A stretch of 8,103 bases of DNA, taken from DASPKX01 sp035627835 (GTDB lineage Bacteria; Verrucomicrobiota; Verrucomicrobiia; Limisphaerales; SXQI01). The stretch is from NCBI GenBank assembly GCA_035627835.1, contig DASPKX010000137.1, positions 1-8,103 of the forward strand, written 5' to 3'. The translations under genes were made by a program, and so were the position numbers. Shown here piece by piece: positions 1-5,572 of the stretch (positions are counted from its first letter, which is position 1; every line of letters starts with the position of its first letter). The notes beneath the pieces were generated by a model. That model was not told where the DNA came from, searched no databases, and saw only the letters and a list, made by a program, of their open reading frames with translations.

Positions 1-718
1 GGCGGTCATGCAAGCCTTCCAGGTGCATTGCGTGATTGATGAACCCGAGGTTTTCCTTGATCTGCGCATGCCCGCAATCATGCCAGTAACGCACCGTGGG
101 GCTGTTAAACTCACGGAAGAACAGGCCGAAATCGCTCTCAAAAGGGATTTCCTCCAGAGCCTCGCGGTTCTCAATGCCGAGCATGATCCCGCGCCGGGCC
201 GCTTGCTCCTCAATTGCGCGAAGCATTTCGTGCGCAAGTTCGATATAGCGCTCCTTCTTGGATTCGCGCTTTTCGATGACCTCGTTGATCAGCTTCTGAA
301 ACTTGGGATGGTCCGGCTTCATCCCCTCGCCAAGCATATCCACCAACTTGTCGGTGTAATCCTTCATCTCCACCGCGCCCATGTGTAGGACGACGAGCTT
401 CGCGCCGACGCGTTCGGCTGTTTCAATGGTCTTTAAGGTGTGGCGGTAAGCGTTCTCGCGCTCACGACCGTCCGGGGATGTGAACTTGAAGAGGTTAGGG
501 GCGGCATGGTTAACGCCGATCGGAAGAGGGCAAAAATTGTGCAGGGTGGAGATTTTGATCTCACCCGCGTCCACTGCCTCCAGTACGCCGGGCAGAAGGC
601 TGATCCGAATCCCATGGCTGAGTTCCGCATATTCGAAACCCATGGAGCGAATTTCCCGAAGCATTTCCCGGCCATCGGTGTGGCGGGCAGAGTTCCAGCA
701 GGTGGAAAGAGAATACAT
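1..718 (-). CDS. Sugar phosphate isomerase/epimerase (xylose isomerase-like TIM barrel), 3' end beyond window
   Basis: The minus strand is open from an ATG at 718 to the left edge, giving 239 residues with no stop, so the C-terminus is missing. The protein begins MYSLSTCWNSARHTDGREM and reads like an AP-endonuclease-2/xylose-isomerase-like barrel. E32 (in YAELSHG), H60 (STLHNFCP), H112 (VVLHMG), E183 (GIENRE) and the H214-D215-H218 cluster (YWHDCGHAQ) fall where this superfamily places metal and substrate ligands on successive barrel strands. The family's final HLHD-type strand lies outside the window. The likely role is isomerisation or epimerisation of a sugar or sugar acid in the cytoplasm with a divalent metal; the substrate cannot be told. 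Codon 1 is preferred because it sits right before the first barrel strand. The start has no Shine-Dalgarno: the rpsU terminator hairpin ends 9 nt upstream. Fold confidence is high, specific activity unknown. Confidence 0.85.
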   Translation of the reverse strand, partial: MYSLSTCWNSARHTDGREMLREIRSMGFEYAELSHGIRISLLPGVLEAVDAGEIKISTLHNFCPLPIGVNHAAPNLFKFTSPDGRERENAYRHTLKTIETAERVGAKLVVLHMGAVEMKDYTDKLVDMLGEGMKPDHPKFQKLINEVIEKRESKKERYIELAHEMLRAIEEQAARRGIMLGIENREALEEIPFESDFGLFFREFNSPTVRYWHDCGHAQIKENLGFINHAMHLEGLHDR

Positions 719-763
719 AAATACAAAGGGCCGAGCGCTTTACACGAGGGAAGCGCCCGGCCC
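719..763 (-). terminator. Rho-independent terminator after rpsU, abutting the isomerase start
   Basis: The arms 728-740 and 751-763 form a 13-bp GC-rich stem with one G-U pair and a 10-nt loop. On the minus strand the stem is followed by TTTGTATTT, which runs straight into the isomerase ATG at 718. It begins 18 nt after the rpsU stop. The T-tract lies only on the minus-strand side, so it should end rpsU transcription. Read-through would place the hairpin where the isomerase ribosome-binding site would normally be. Confidence 0.8.
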
Positions 764-781
764 TAACAAGTTCAAAACGAA

Positions 782-979
782 TTAAAGGTCCGCGTAGCGG
801 GCGCTTAACATTGCTGAAAAACGCGCGACTTTCATCTTGCGCCGACGGCGCTCACTCGGCTTCTCATAGTGCCGGTGGTTGCGAACCTCTTTCAGAGTTC
901 CCTCGCGATCAATGCGCTTCTTCAAGCGCCGCAGGGCCTTTTCCACTGATTCCCCTTTTTTAAGTCTGATCTCGGTCAA
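782..979 (-). CDS. rpsU: Small ribosomal subunit protein bS21
   Basis: The product is 65 residues, a normal length for bS21. It has the family's hallmark sequence: MTEIRLKKGESVEKALRRLK at the N-terminus, then REGTLKEVRNHRHYEKPSER, a basic RRRRKMK stretch and SAMLSARYADL at the end. It binds the platform of the 30S subunit near the mRNA-anti-Shine-Dalgarno helix and takes part in initiation. The start codon is TTG (977-979). An in-frame TGA lies 15 codons upstream and no ATG or GTG intervenes, so TTG is the only conventional start that keeps the conserved MTEI N-terminus. A Shine-Dalgarno-like AGGAAGTGA sits 7 nt upstream. The gene has a candidate sigma70-type promoter at 1056-1084, a structured leader and its own terminator. 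Weak initiation at TTG may help set bS21 level; that is inference. Confidence 0.96.
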   Translation of the reverse strand: MTEIRLKKGESVEKALRRLKKRIDREGTLKEVRNHRHYEKPSERRRRKMKVARFSAMLSARYADL

Positions 980-986
980 AGTATTG

Positions 987-995
987 TCACTTCCT
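987..995 (-). promoter_or_regulatory. rpsU ribosome-binding site
   Basis: The minus strand reads AGGAAGTGA, one mismatch from the anti-Shine-Dalgarno complement AGGAGGTGA. It ends 7 nt before the TTG codon, which supports TTG as the start. Confidence 0.65.
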
Positions 996-997
996 CT

Positions 998-1034
998 CTG
1001 GCTTGGTGATTTGCCAGCCGGTCACCCAACTGGC
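998..1034 (-). promoter_or_regulatory. Structured rpsU leader: GNRA-capped hairpin with a competing arm
   Basis: In the minus-strand transcript, 1034-1013 folds as GCCAGUUGG, loop GUGA, CCGGCUGGC. This is a 9-bp stem with two G-U pairs and a GNRA-type tetraloop. A second copy of GCCAG (minus strand, 1002-998) lies just before the ribosome-binding site and could compete for the same CUGGC arm. In addition, the UUGGGUGA around the loop can pair with the downstream AUCACCAA. Such exclusive pairings fit autoregulation of a ribosomal protein gene. The pairing is read from the sequence; the function is inferred. Confidence 0.45.
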
Positions 1035-1055
1035 TCTTCAGTTTTAGAGCGGAGC

Positions 1056-1084
1056 AGATTAGTTTTCGACTTTCCGAGTGTCAA
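1056..1084 (-). promoter_or_regulatory. Candidate sigma70-type promoter of rpsU
   Basis: The minus strand has a perfect -35 TTGACA (1079-1084), a 17-nt spacer and TAATCT (1056-1061). The -10 box matches only 3 of 6 positions but keeps the important first T, A and last T. Transcription would start near 1049, giving a leader of about 70 nt that contains the hairpin at 1013-1034. Confidence 0.5.
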
Positions 1085-1176
1085 CCAGCATTTGGTTGAA
1101 ATTCCGAGGAAGCCCAAGTTAAGGGGTTTCCGCTGCTCTTAAACTCAGCTTAGTCGCTGGACCGCAGGGACTTAAA

Positions 1177-1350
1177 TCAATCTGGAGCGCCTGCTTTACG
1201 GTTTCGCCCAGCCTCGTTCCCTTCGGCGTCCAGCCGTTGGGTGGGTGCATTGGTGGAATCACCCTGCCGCTTGGTTTGAGTGTCTTTCCGTCCTGAGTCG
1301 GATTTGTTCGCCGCGTTTTTGCCGCCGGGATTGCCTTTGTTTTCCGCCAT
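1177..1350 (-). CDS. Small hydrophilic, probably disordered protein (57 aa)
   Basis: An ATG at 1350 opens a 57-residue frame starting MAENKGNPGGKNAANKSDSG and ending KAGAPD before a TGA. I do not recognise it. The best evidence that it is real is a near-ideal Shine-Dalgarno, GAAGGAGA, with 7 nt between AGGAG and ATG, the strongest ribosome-binding site in the window. The composition is extreme: apart from Met1, the only large hydrophobic residue is Leu40. It has about 8 Gly and 7 Asn with many Lys, Arg, Asp and Ala, no Cys, no aromatic residue, no signal peptide and no membrane segment. This resembles hydrophilin-like disordered proteins, but that is only a compositional likeness. It lies upstream of rpsU on the same strand, and rpsU has its own promoter. 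No convincing terminator follows it. A longer frame overlapping it (1259-1504) lacks a comparable ribosome-binding site. Confidence 0.55.
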   Translation of the reverse strand: MAENKGNPGGKNAANKSDSGRKDTQTKRQGDSTNAPTQRLDAEGNEAGRNRKAGAPD

Positions 1351-1356
1351 AAATTT

Positions 1357-1364
1357 TCTCCTTC
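1357..1364 (-). promoter_or_regulatory. Strong ribosome-binding site of the 57-aa gene
   Basis: The minus strand reads GAAGGAGA followed by AAATTT and ATG. This near-consensus Shine-Dalgarno at optimal spacing is what makes the short frame at 1177-1350 credible. Confidence 0.6.
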
Positions 1365-1437
1365 AGATCAAGGTGCGCCGAGCCCGCCGTTTGGCAACGG
1401 CCTATGCGAATAAATTTCCGGTGGCTTGATGCGGTGG

Positions 1438-1471
1438 CGCAGTTGTGACTTACTTTGCTAAACCAACTGCG
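1438..1471. repeat. Inverted repeat in the divergent spacer, possible operator
   Basis: CGCAGTTG (1438-1445) and CAACTGCG (1464-1471) are a perfect 8-bp inverted pair separated by 18 nt, about 50 bp before the M16 peptidase ATG. The spacer 1351-1518 between the 57-aa gene and the peptidase also holds a small hairpin, GCCGTT-TGGC-AACGGC (1386-1401). I found no convincing -35/-10 pair for either gene. The repeat could bind a dimeric regulator or simply be chance. Confidence 0.3.
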
Positions 1472-1518
1472 GGAACGCTTCGAATTTTCAACAGGGACAC
1501 CCATAGACAGGTCGAATC

Positions 1519-4344
1519 ATGAACATGCTCCACCGGATACTCGTTTTAGCAGCGGCCGTTTTCTGGACGGCAACGCTCGCCGCAAAAGATTTGCCCAATG
1601 ATGAACGCATCCTGAAGGGTCAACTGCCCAATGGGGTAAAATGGATGTACCGGCAGCATAACAATCCTCCTGGGAAGATCGCGCTGATGGTCCACGTGCG
1701 CACTGGGTCGTTGAACGAAACAGATGAGCAGCGGGGTCTTGCTCATTTTATCGAGCACATGGCTTTTAATGGAACCGAGAATTTCCCTCCAGGAACGCTC
1801 GTTCCCTATTTCGAGAGCATCGGCATGCAATTCGGTCCCCATTTGAACGCTTACACCTCGTTCGACCAGACCGTTTACATGCTGTTCACCCCGAATACCG
1901 AGGTGGCGCAAATCGACAAGGCTATGATGGTCCTGAGCGATTACATCTTCCGCATGAAGCTCCTCCCCGAAGAGTTAAATAAGGAGCGCGGCATTGTTTT
2001 GGAAGAATCCCGCAGCGGTAAAAGCGCCCAACAACGTATTCGGGACAAACTGTGGCCTGAGATGTTCGCGGGCTCGCGGTTCGCGCAGCGCCTGCCGATT
2101 GGCAAAGATGAAGTGCTTGCCAAAGCCCCGCCCGAAGAATTCATCCGGTATTACGAGAAGTGGTATCGCCCCGAGAATGTGACCGTCATGGTGGTGGGCG
2201 ACGCCGCGCCCGGGCCGATCACCCCATTGATCGAGAAATGGTTCGCCAAAGAAACTGGCAAAGGTGAGCCGGAAAAGCCGTTTACTCCTGAATTTAAGCC
2301 GTTCACCGAGGAGCGCGCTCTCGTAGTGACGGATCCTGAAACGGCTTACTGCCAGATCCAGATGATTAATATTCGCCCGGGCCGGCCACCCACCACGACC
2401 ACGGAGCAGGCGCGAGTGGAACTCATCGAGGCGATCGGCTCCTGGATCATAGGACGGCGTTACGATGAGTTAGTCAAAAAGGGGGAGGCGAGCTTCCGAG
2501 GAGCTGGGGCATCCGCATACAACTTTTTCAATGACGCTATGCTGGCGTATGGGTTTGCCACTGGCGAAGCGGATGATTGGAACAAGATGCTGCGGGAGTT
2601 GATTGTGGAGGTGAAGCGCGCGAGGGAGCATGGCTTCACCCAGCGTGAACTGGACCTTGCTCGGCGCGAAATGCTCGCCGAAGCGGAGCGGGCGGTGCGG
2701 ACGGAGCCTACCCGCAACGCTCGGGAGATCATCGAGGAGATGGTCGAAGCCGTTAATGATCGGGAGCCGATCCTTTCGGCGCAGCAAACATTTGAATTGT
2801 ACAAAGAGCTTTTCCCCGCGATTAAACTGGAAGAGGTGAATGGCGCCTTCGCCAGCCACTTCGCCCCGGGGACGTTCGCGTATGCGATCTCAATGAAAGA
2901 GAAGGAGGGAGCGCCGCCATCACGTGATCAGGTGCTCTCGACGGCGAAGAAAGCTTGGGCGGAGAAGGTCAGCGCGCCCGTGGTCCGCGACACGCCAACC
3001 AACATCCTGGCGGAGTTGCCTAAAGGGCGGAAATTCATTGAGCGCACCGAAGACAAGGATCTGAACATCATCAGTGGCTGGCTCGAGAACGGTGTTCGCG
3101 TCCACTACCGCTTCATGGATTATAAGAAAGACACAGTTTTCATCAGCTTGAGCCTGGCGGGGGGCGGCATTGAAGAGACCGCCGCGAACGCAGGTGTCAC
3201 GGACGTGGCTTTAATTGCCATCAACGAGGCTGCCACGACCCGGCTCAATTCCATGGAAATGCGCGACCTGATGACTGGGAAGAACATTTCTGTTTCGGCC
3301 GCCGATGGTGAAGATCATGTGGCTATGACGGTGGCGGGTTCCCCGCTGGATCTGGAATTTGGTTTGCAGAAGGCGCACGCGTTGCTGACCGATGGCAAGG
3401 TTGAAGAAGCGGCCTTCCGGAATTGGAAGTTGAGCATGCTCCAAAATATTGAGCAGCAGCGCACCATGCCGCAGTTCCGCGCGTACGAAGCGATGCAGGA
3501 AGTTCTTTCGGGTGGGGATCCTCGCCAAATGTATATGAAGCGAGAGCAGGTTGAAGCGTTATCCGCGGCCGCTGGGCAGGAGTGGTTTAACAAACTGCGC
3601 GGCAAACCAATGGAAGTGGCGGTCGTGGGTGACATTCCGTTTGAGAAAGTGATGCCACTGATCGAGCAGTACATCGGCTCTTTGCCGGAGCGCCCTCGCA
3701 AGTCGGATAGCTTGAACTCATTGCGGCGGTTGAAGCCTGCCCAAGGCGAGTTGGCAAAGAAGGTGACGGTGGAAACCATGACCCCGCAAGCGATGGTTCT
3801 CGCTGGTTTTAAGGGGTCGGAAGCGAAGAACATTCGTGACTCGCGCGCGCTGCAGCTCGCGGCGAACATCTTAACCAGCCGCTTGATCAAGCGTGTGCGG
3901 GAAGAATTGGCGATTGTGTATTCCATCAGCGCCAGCTCCCAGCCGAGCTGGGTTTATCAGGATGCGGGGCGGGTCTCCAGCGGCGCTCCGTGCGACCCTC
4001 AAAACGCGGACAAAGTGGTGGAGGAAGTTCACAAGGTTTTCCGTGATTTTGGGGAGAAAGGCCCGACGGCTGACGAGTTAGCCAACGCGAAAAAGCAAAT
4101 AGCGAACAACCTGGACACAAGCCTTCGCGAGCCAAGCTATTGGTGGAGTGTGCTCCGGAACCTTGATCTTCGTGGCCGCAGTCTGGAGGCCGAGAAAACA
4201 ATCCGCGAGGATTACGAAAAGTTTAGCGCGAGCGAAATTCAGGAGGTGTTCAAGAAATACTATACTCCAGAGCGCATCTATAAGATTAGCGCGGTGCCGG
4301 TGGAGCCGAAAACAAGCGGACCCGCAGCGGGTGGGAGCAAATAG
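1519..4344 (+). CDS. Secreted M16 family zinc metallopeptidase (insulinase/PqqL-like)
   Basis: The 941-residue product is close in length to E. coli PqqL and has the fused two-half M16 layout. Residues 1-22 are a signal peptide (basic HR, hydrophobic core, ATLAA/KD junction), so it should act in the periplasm or at the outer membrane. The catalytic half has the inverted zinc motif HFIEH (H76, E79, H80); the third zinc ligand is probably E163 in ERGIVLEES. An M16 C-type domain follows at about 195-390. A degenerate second half (about 515-920) has no HxxEH but keeps the substrate-side stretch SRLIKRVREELAIVYS (R788-S802), where M16 enzymes carry an Arg/Tyr pair. It probably degrades short peptides; the substrate is unknown. 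The start has a weak AGGT ribosome-binding site, and Met3 is an alternative. A perfect hairpin terminator follows, so it is probably monocistronic. Confidence 0.96.
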   Translation: MNMLHRILVLAAAVFWTATLAAKDLPNDERILKGQLPNGVKWMYRQHNNPPGKIALMVHVRTGSLNETDEQRGLAHFIEHMAFNGTENFPPGTLVPYFESIGMQFGPHLNAYTSFDQTVYMLFTPNTEVAQIDKAMMVLSDYIFRMKLLPEELNKERGIVLEESRSGKSAQQRIRDKLWPEMFAGSRFAQRLPIGKDEVLAKAPPEEFIRYYEKWYRPENVTVMVVGDAAPGPITPLIEKWFAKETGKGEPEKPFTPEFKPFTEERALVVTDPETAYCQIQMINIRPGRPPTTTTEQARVELIEAIGSWIIGRRYDELVKKGEASFRGAGASAYNFFNDAMLAYGFATGEADDWNKMLRELIVEVKRAREHGFTQRELDLARREMLAEAERAVRTEPTRNAREIIEEMVEAVNDREPILSAQQTFELYKELFPAIKLEEVNGAFASHFAPGTFAYAISMKEKEGAPPSRDQVLSTAKKAWAEKVSAPVVRDTPTNILAELPKGRKFIERTEDKDLNIISGWLENGVRVHYRFMDYKKDTVFISLSLAGGGIEETAANAGVTDVALIAINEAATTRLNSMEMRDLMTGKNISVSAADGEDHVAMTVAGSPLDLEFGLQKAHALLTDGKVEEAAFRNWKLSMLQNIEQQRTMPQFRAYEAMQEVLSGGDPRQMYMKREQVEALSAAAGQEWFNKLRGKPMEVAVVGDIPFEKVMPLIEQYIGSLPERPRKSDSLNSLRRLKPAQGELAKKVTVETMTPQAMVLAGFKGSEAKNIRDSRALQLAANILTSRLIKRVREELAIVYSISASSQPSWVYQDAGRVSSGAPCDPQNADKVVEEVHKVFRDFGEKGPTADELANAKKQIANNLDTSLREPSYWWSVLRNLDLRGRSLEAEKTIREDYEKFSASEIQEVFKKYYTPERIYKISAVPVEPKTSGPAAGGSK

Positions 4345-4367
4345 GGTCGGTTTCGAATCAAAACAGG

Positions 4368-4403
4368 AGCCGCACGTCAGAAAAGACGTGCGGCTTTGTT
4401 TTG
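4368..4403 (+). terminator. Rho-independent terminator of the M16 peptidase gene
   Basis: AGCCGCACGTC (4368-4378) and GACGTGCGGCT (4385-4395) form a perfect 11-bp stem with the loop AGAAAA, followed by TTGTTTTG. It begins 24 nt after the stop codon. Confidence 0.93.
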
Positions 4404-4451
4404 CCTTCGTATAGTCGCGCCACCACAAGAACATCAAAACGCTAACAATTT

Positions 4452-5345
4452 ATGCGAGAACGCATTGGTATCGTCGGGGTTGGTCGCATGGGGGCAAACA
4501 TGGCCCGTCGTCTCAAAGAAGTTGGTTACACGATCGCCGCCGTTTATGACGTTCGCGGCAAGATAGCCAAAGAAGTCGCTGGGGAACTCGGAGCTGAAGC
4601 TTGCCGGGCTCTCCCGCGGGTGACAGAACTCTCCGATGTAATCATCACAGTTGTCACCGATGACGCGGCGATGGAGCGGATTTTCGCCGCCAAGGGCCAA
4701 AGCCTCCTGAAAGGCGCCAAAGGCAAATTGTTCATCAATTGCGCGACGATCACCCCGGACGTTCACGTCGCCGTGGAGCGGCTTGCCGAAGCGGCGGGCG
4801 CGCAATCTCTCGAAGCGTGCATGGCTTCGAGCATCACCCAGGCTCGCCAAGGGACGCTGTACCTGATGTGCGGGGGCAGGGAGGAAGCATTCAAACGGGC
4901 CGAGCCAATCCTAAAAAAGCTCAGTTCATCGCTTCGCTATATCGGACCTGCCGGGCAGGCAGCCAATGTTAAAGCGTTGGTGAACATGGTGATGAACATT
5001 AACACAGCGGGGTTGGCGGAAGGTTTGGGCCTCGGGGAAGCGCTCGGCCTGGATCTCACGATGCTGCGCGAGGTTTTTAGCCAAACAGGCGCTGCTTCCC
5101 GCGTGCTCCAGACGGATGGTGAGGATATGCAAAACCGCGATCACAGCTGCTTTTTCTCCGCAGCCCATGCGGCCAAGGATTCCGGGATCGCGCTCACGGT
5201 CGCAAAAAAGGCTAAACTCAAGCTGCCTTTGGCCGAAACTACCAAGAAGCAGTATGACCGTATGGTTGCGGCCGGATTGGGCGAGCTGGATAAATCCGGG
5301 ATCGCGGAACTGACTTTCAGAGGACGGTTCAAAGGAAAGAAGTAG
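4452..5345 (+). CDS. NAD(P)-dependent oxidoreductase, beta-hydroxyacid dehydrogenase (HIBADH/GLYR) family
   Basis: The 297 residues match the usual length of 3-hydroxyisobutyrate dehydrogenase relatives. The N-terminal Rossmann motif is IGIVGVGRMGANMA (5-18). The catalytic lysine is probably K174 in AANVKALVNM, at the head of the helical C-terminal domain, where the family usually has KxxNN; here the last Asn is Met179. The substrate loop, usually close to DAPVSGG...G.L, reads EACMASSITQARQGTL (121-136). It therefore lacks the Pro and the Gly pair, which suggests a non-standard acid or aldehyde substrate. The acidic D33 after the second beta strand (VYDVRG) would favour NAD over NADP, though this is weak evidence. 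The ATG is fixed by the Rossmann motif, but there is no good Shine-Dalgarno. A TATAGT at 4410-4415 could be a -10 box, without a clear -35. Terminators on both sides imply a single-gene unit. Confidence 0.92.
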   Translation: MRERIGIVGVGRMGANMARRLKEVGYTIAAVYDVRGKIAKEVAGELGAEACRALPRVTELSDVIITVVTDDAAMERIFAAKGQSLLKGAKGKLFINCATITPDVHVAVERLAEAAGAQSLEACMASSITQARQGTLYLMCGGREEAFKRAEPILKKLSSSLRYIGPAGQAANVKALVNMVMNINTAGLAEGLGLGEALGLDLTMLREVFSQTGAASRVLQTDGEDMQNRDHSCFFSAAHAAKDSGIALTVAKKAKLKLPLAETTKKQYDRMVAAGLGELDKSGIAELTFRGRFKGKK

Positions 5346-5411
5346 CCGGTCTAAAAAAGTTGGTAAAAGTGGTTGACCGGGAACGAGCCAGGCACTACAA
5401 GAGTCAGGCTC

Positions 5412-5467
5412 AAAGGTGTCTCGAACCGGTTTCCTACGGCGAAAGAGGTTCAAGACGCCTTTTGTGT
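5412..5467 (+). terminator. Long hairpin terminator after the oxidoreductase gene
   Basis: The arms 5412-5427 and 5447-5462 pair over 16 positions (AAAGGTGTC... with ...GACGCCTTT), with one G-U pair and one C-A mismatch. The apical loop is 19 nt and can extend the stem slightly. A TTTTGTGT tail follows. It starts 66 nt after the stop codon. A second small hairpin, TGTCCGT/ACGGACA (5465-5471 with 5479-5485), follows at once. Nothing coding was seen between 5346 and 5572. Confidence 0.65.
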
Positions 5468-5494
5468 CCGTCCAGAAAACGGACAAAAAGAGGA

Positions 5495-5523
5495 TTGACG
5501 GTTCATCCCTTAAGCTGTATCAG
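5495..5523 (+). promoter_or_regulatory. Candidate promoter of the 15-residue-repeat secreted protein
   Basis: A -35 TTGACG (5495-5500, five of six matches) and a -10 TATCAG (5518-5523, four of six) are separated by exactly 17 nt. Transcription would start near 5530, giving a leader of about 43 nt. The -10 box lies inside the palindrome at 5510-5528. Confidence 0.5.
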
Positions 5524-5528
5524 CTTAA
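5510..5528. promoter_or_regulatory. Palindrome over the -10 box, possible operator
   Basis: TTAAGCTG-TAT-CAGCTTAA is a perfect 8-bp inverted repeat with a 3-nt centre, flanked by a further matching pair, GTTCA (5501-5505) and TGAAC (5532-5536). Its position over the predicted -10 and start site is typical of a repressor operator. As RNA or single-stranded DNA it could also fold as a hairpin. Confidence 0.45.
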
Positions 5529-5572
5529 ACCTGAACAGGGGAAAGATTCAGAAACTGCCAGTAAGAAGAGTT

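Noticed and set aside
8..388. 126-residue plus-strand open frame
   Set aside because: It lies antisense to the sugar isomerase frame, which carries conserved metal-ligand motifs. The plus frame shows no recognisable domain.
433..726. 97-residue minus-strand frame near the isomerase start
   Set aside because: It is in a different frame from the clear TIM-barrel protein on the same strand and its sequence looks like noise.
1082..1098. Hairpin CAACCA-GCATT-TGGTTG as a terminator for the 57-aa gene
   Set aside because: There is no T-tract on the relevant side, and the arm overlaps the TTGACA of the predicted rpsU promoter.
1259..1504. 81-residue minus-strand frame overlapping the 57-aa gene
   Set aside because: It has no comparable ribosome-binding site and an Arg/Gln-rich shadow-like composition. 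The 57-aa frame has a near-consensus Shine-Dalgarno.
3315..3926. 203-residue minus-strand frame inside the M16 gene
   Set aside because: It is antisense to a well-supported peptidase and has no domain-like pattern.
5346..5380. CCGGTC...GACCGG inverted repeat as a terminator
   Set aside because: It has only 6 bp around a 23-nt loop and no T-run. The hairpin at 5412-5463 is a far better candidate.
5501..5536. tRNA-like GGTTCA...TGAAC arms
   Set aside because: No acceptor, anticodon or D-arm pairing can be assembled around it. The symmetry is better explained as a palindrome at the promoter.
5360..5572. N-terminal extension of the repeat protein to an upstream ATG
   Set aside because: It crosses the oxidoreductase terminator hairpin and the promoter/palindrome, and it would place an Arg/Lys-rich segment before a typical signal peptide.
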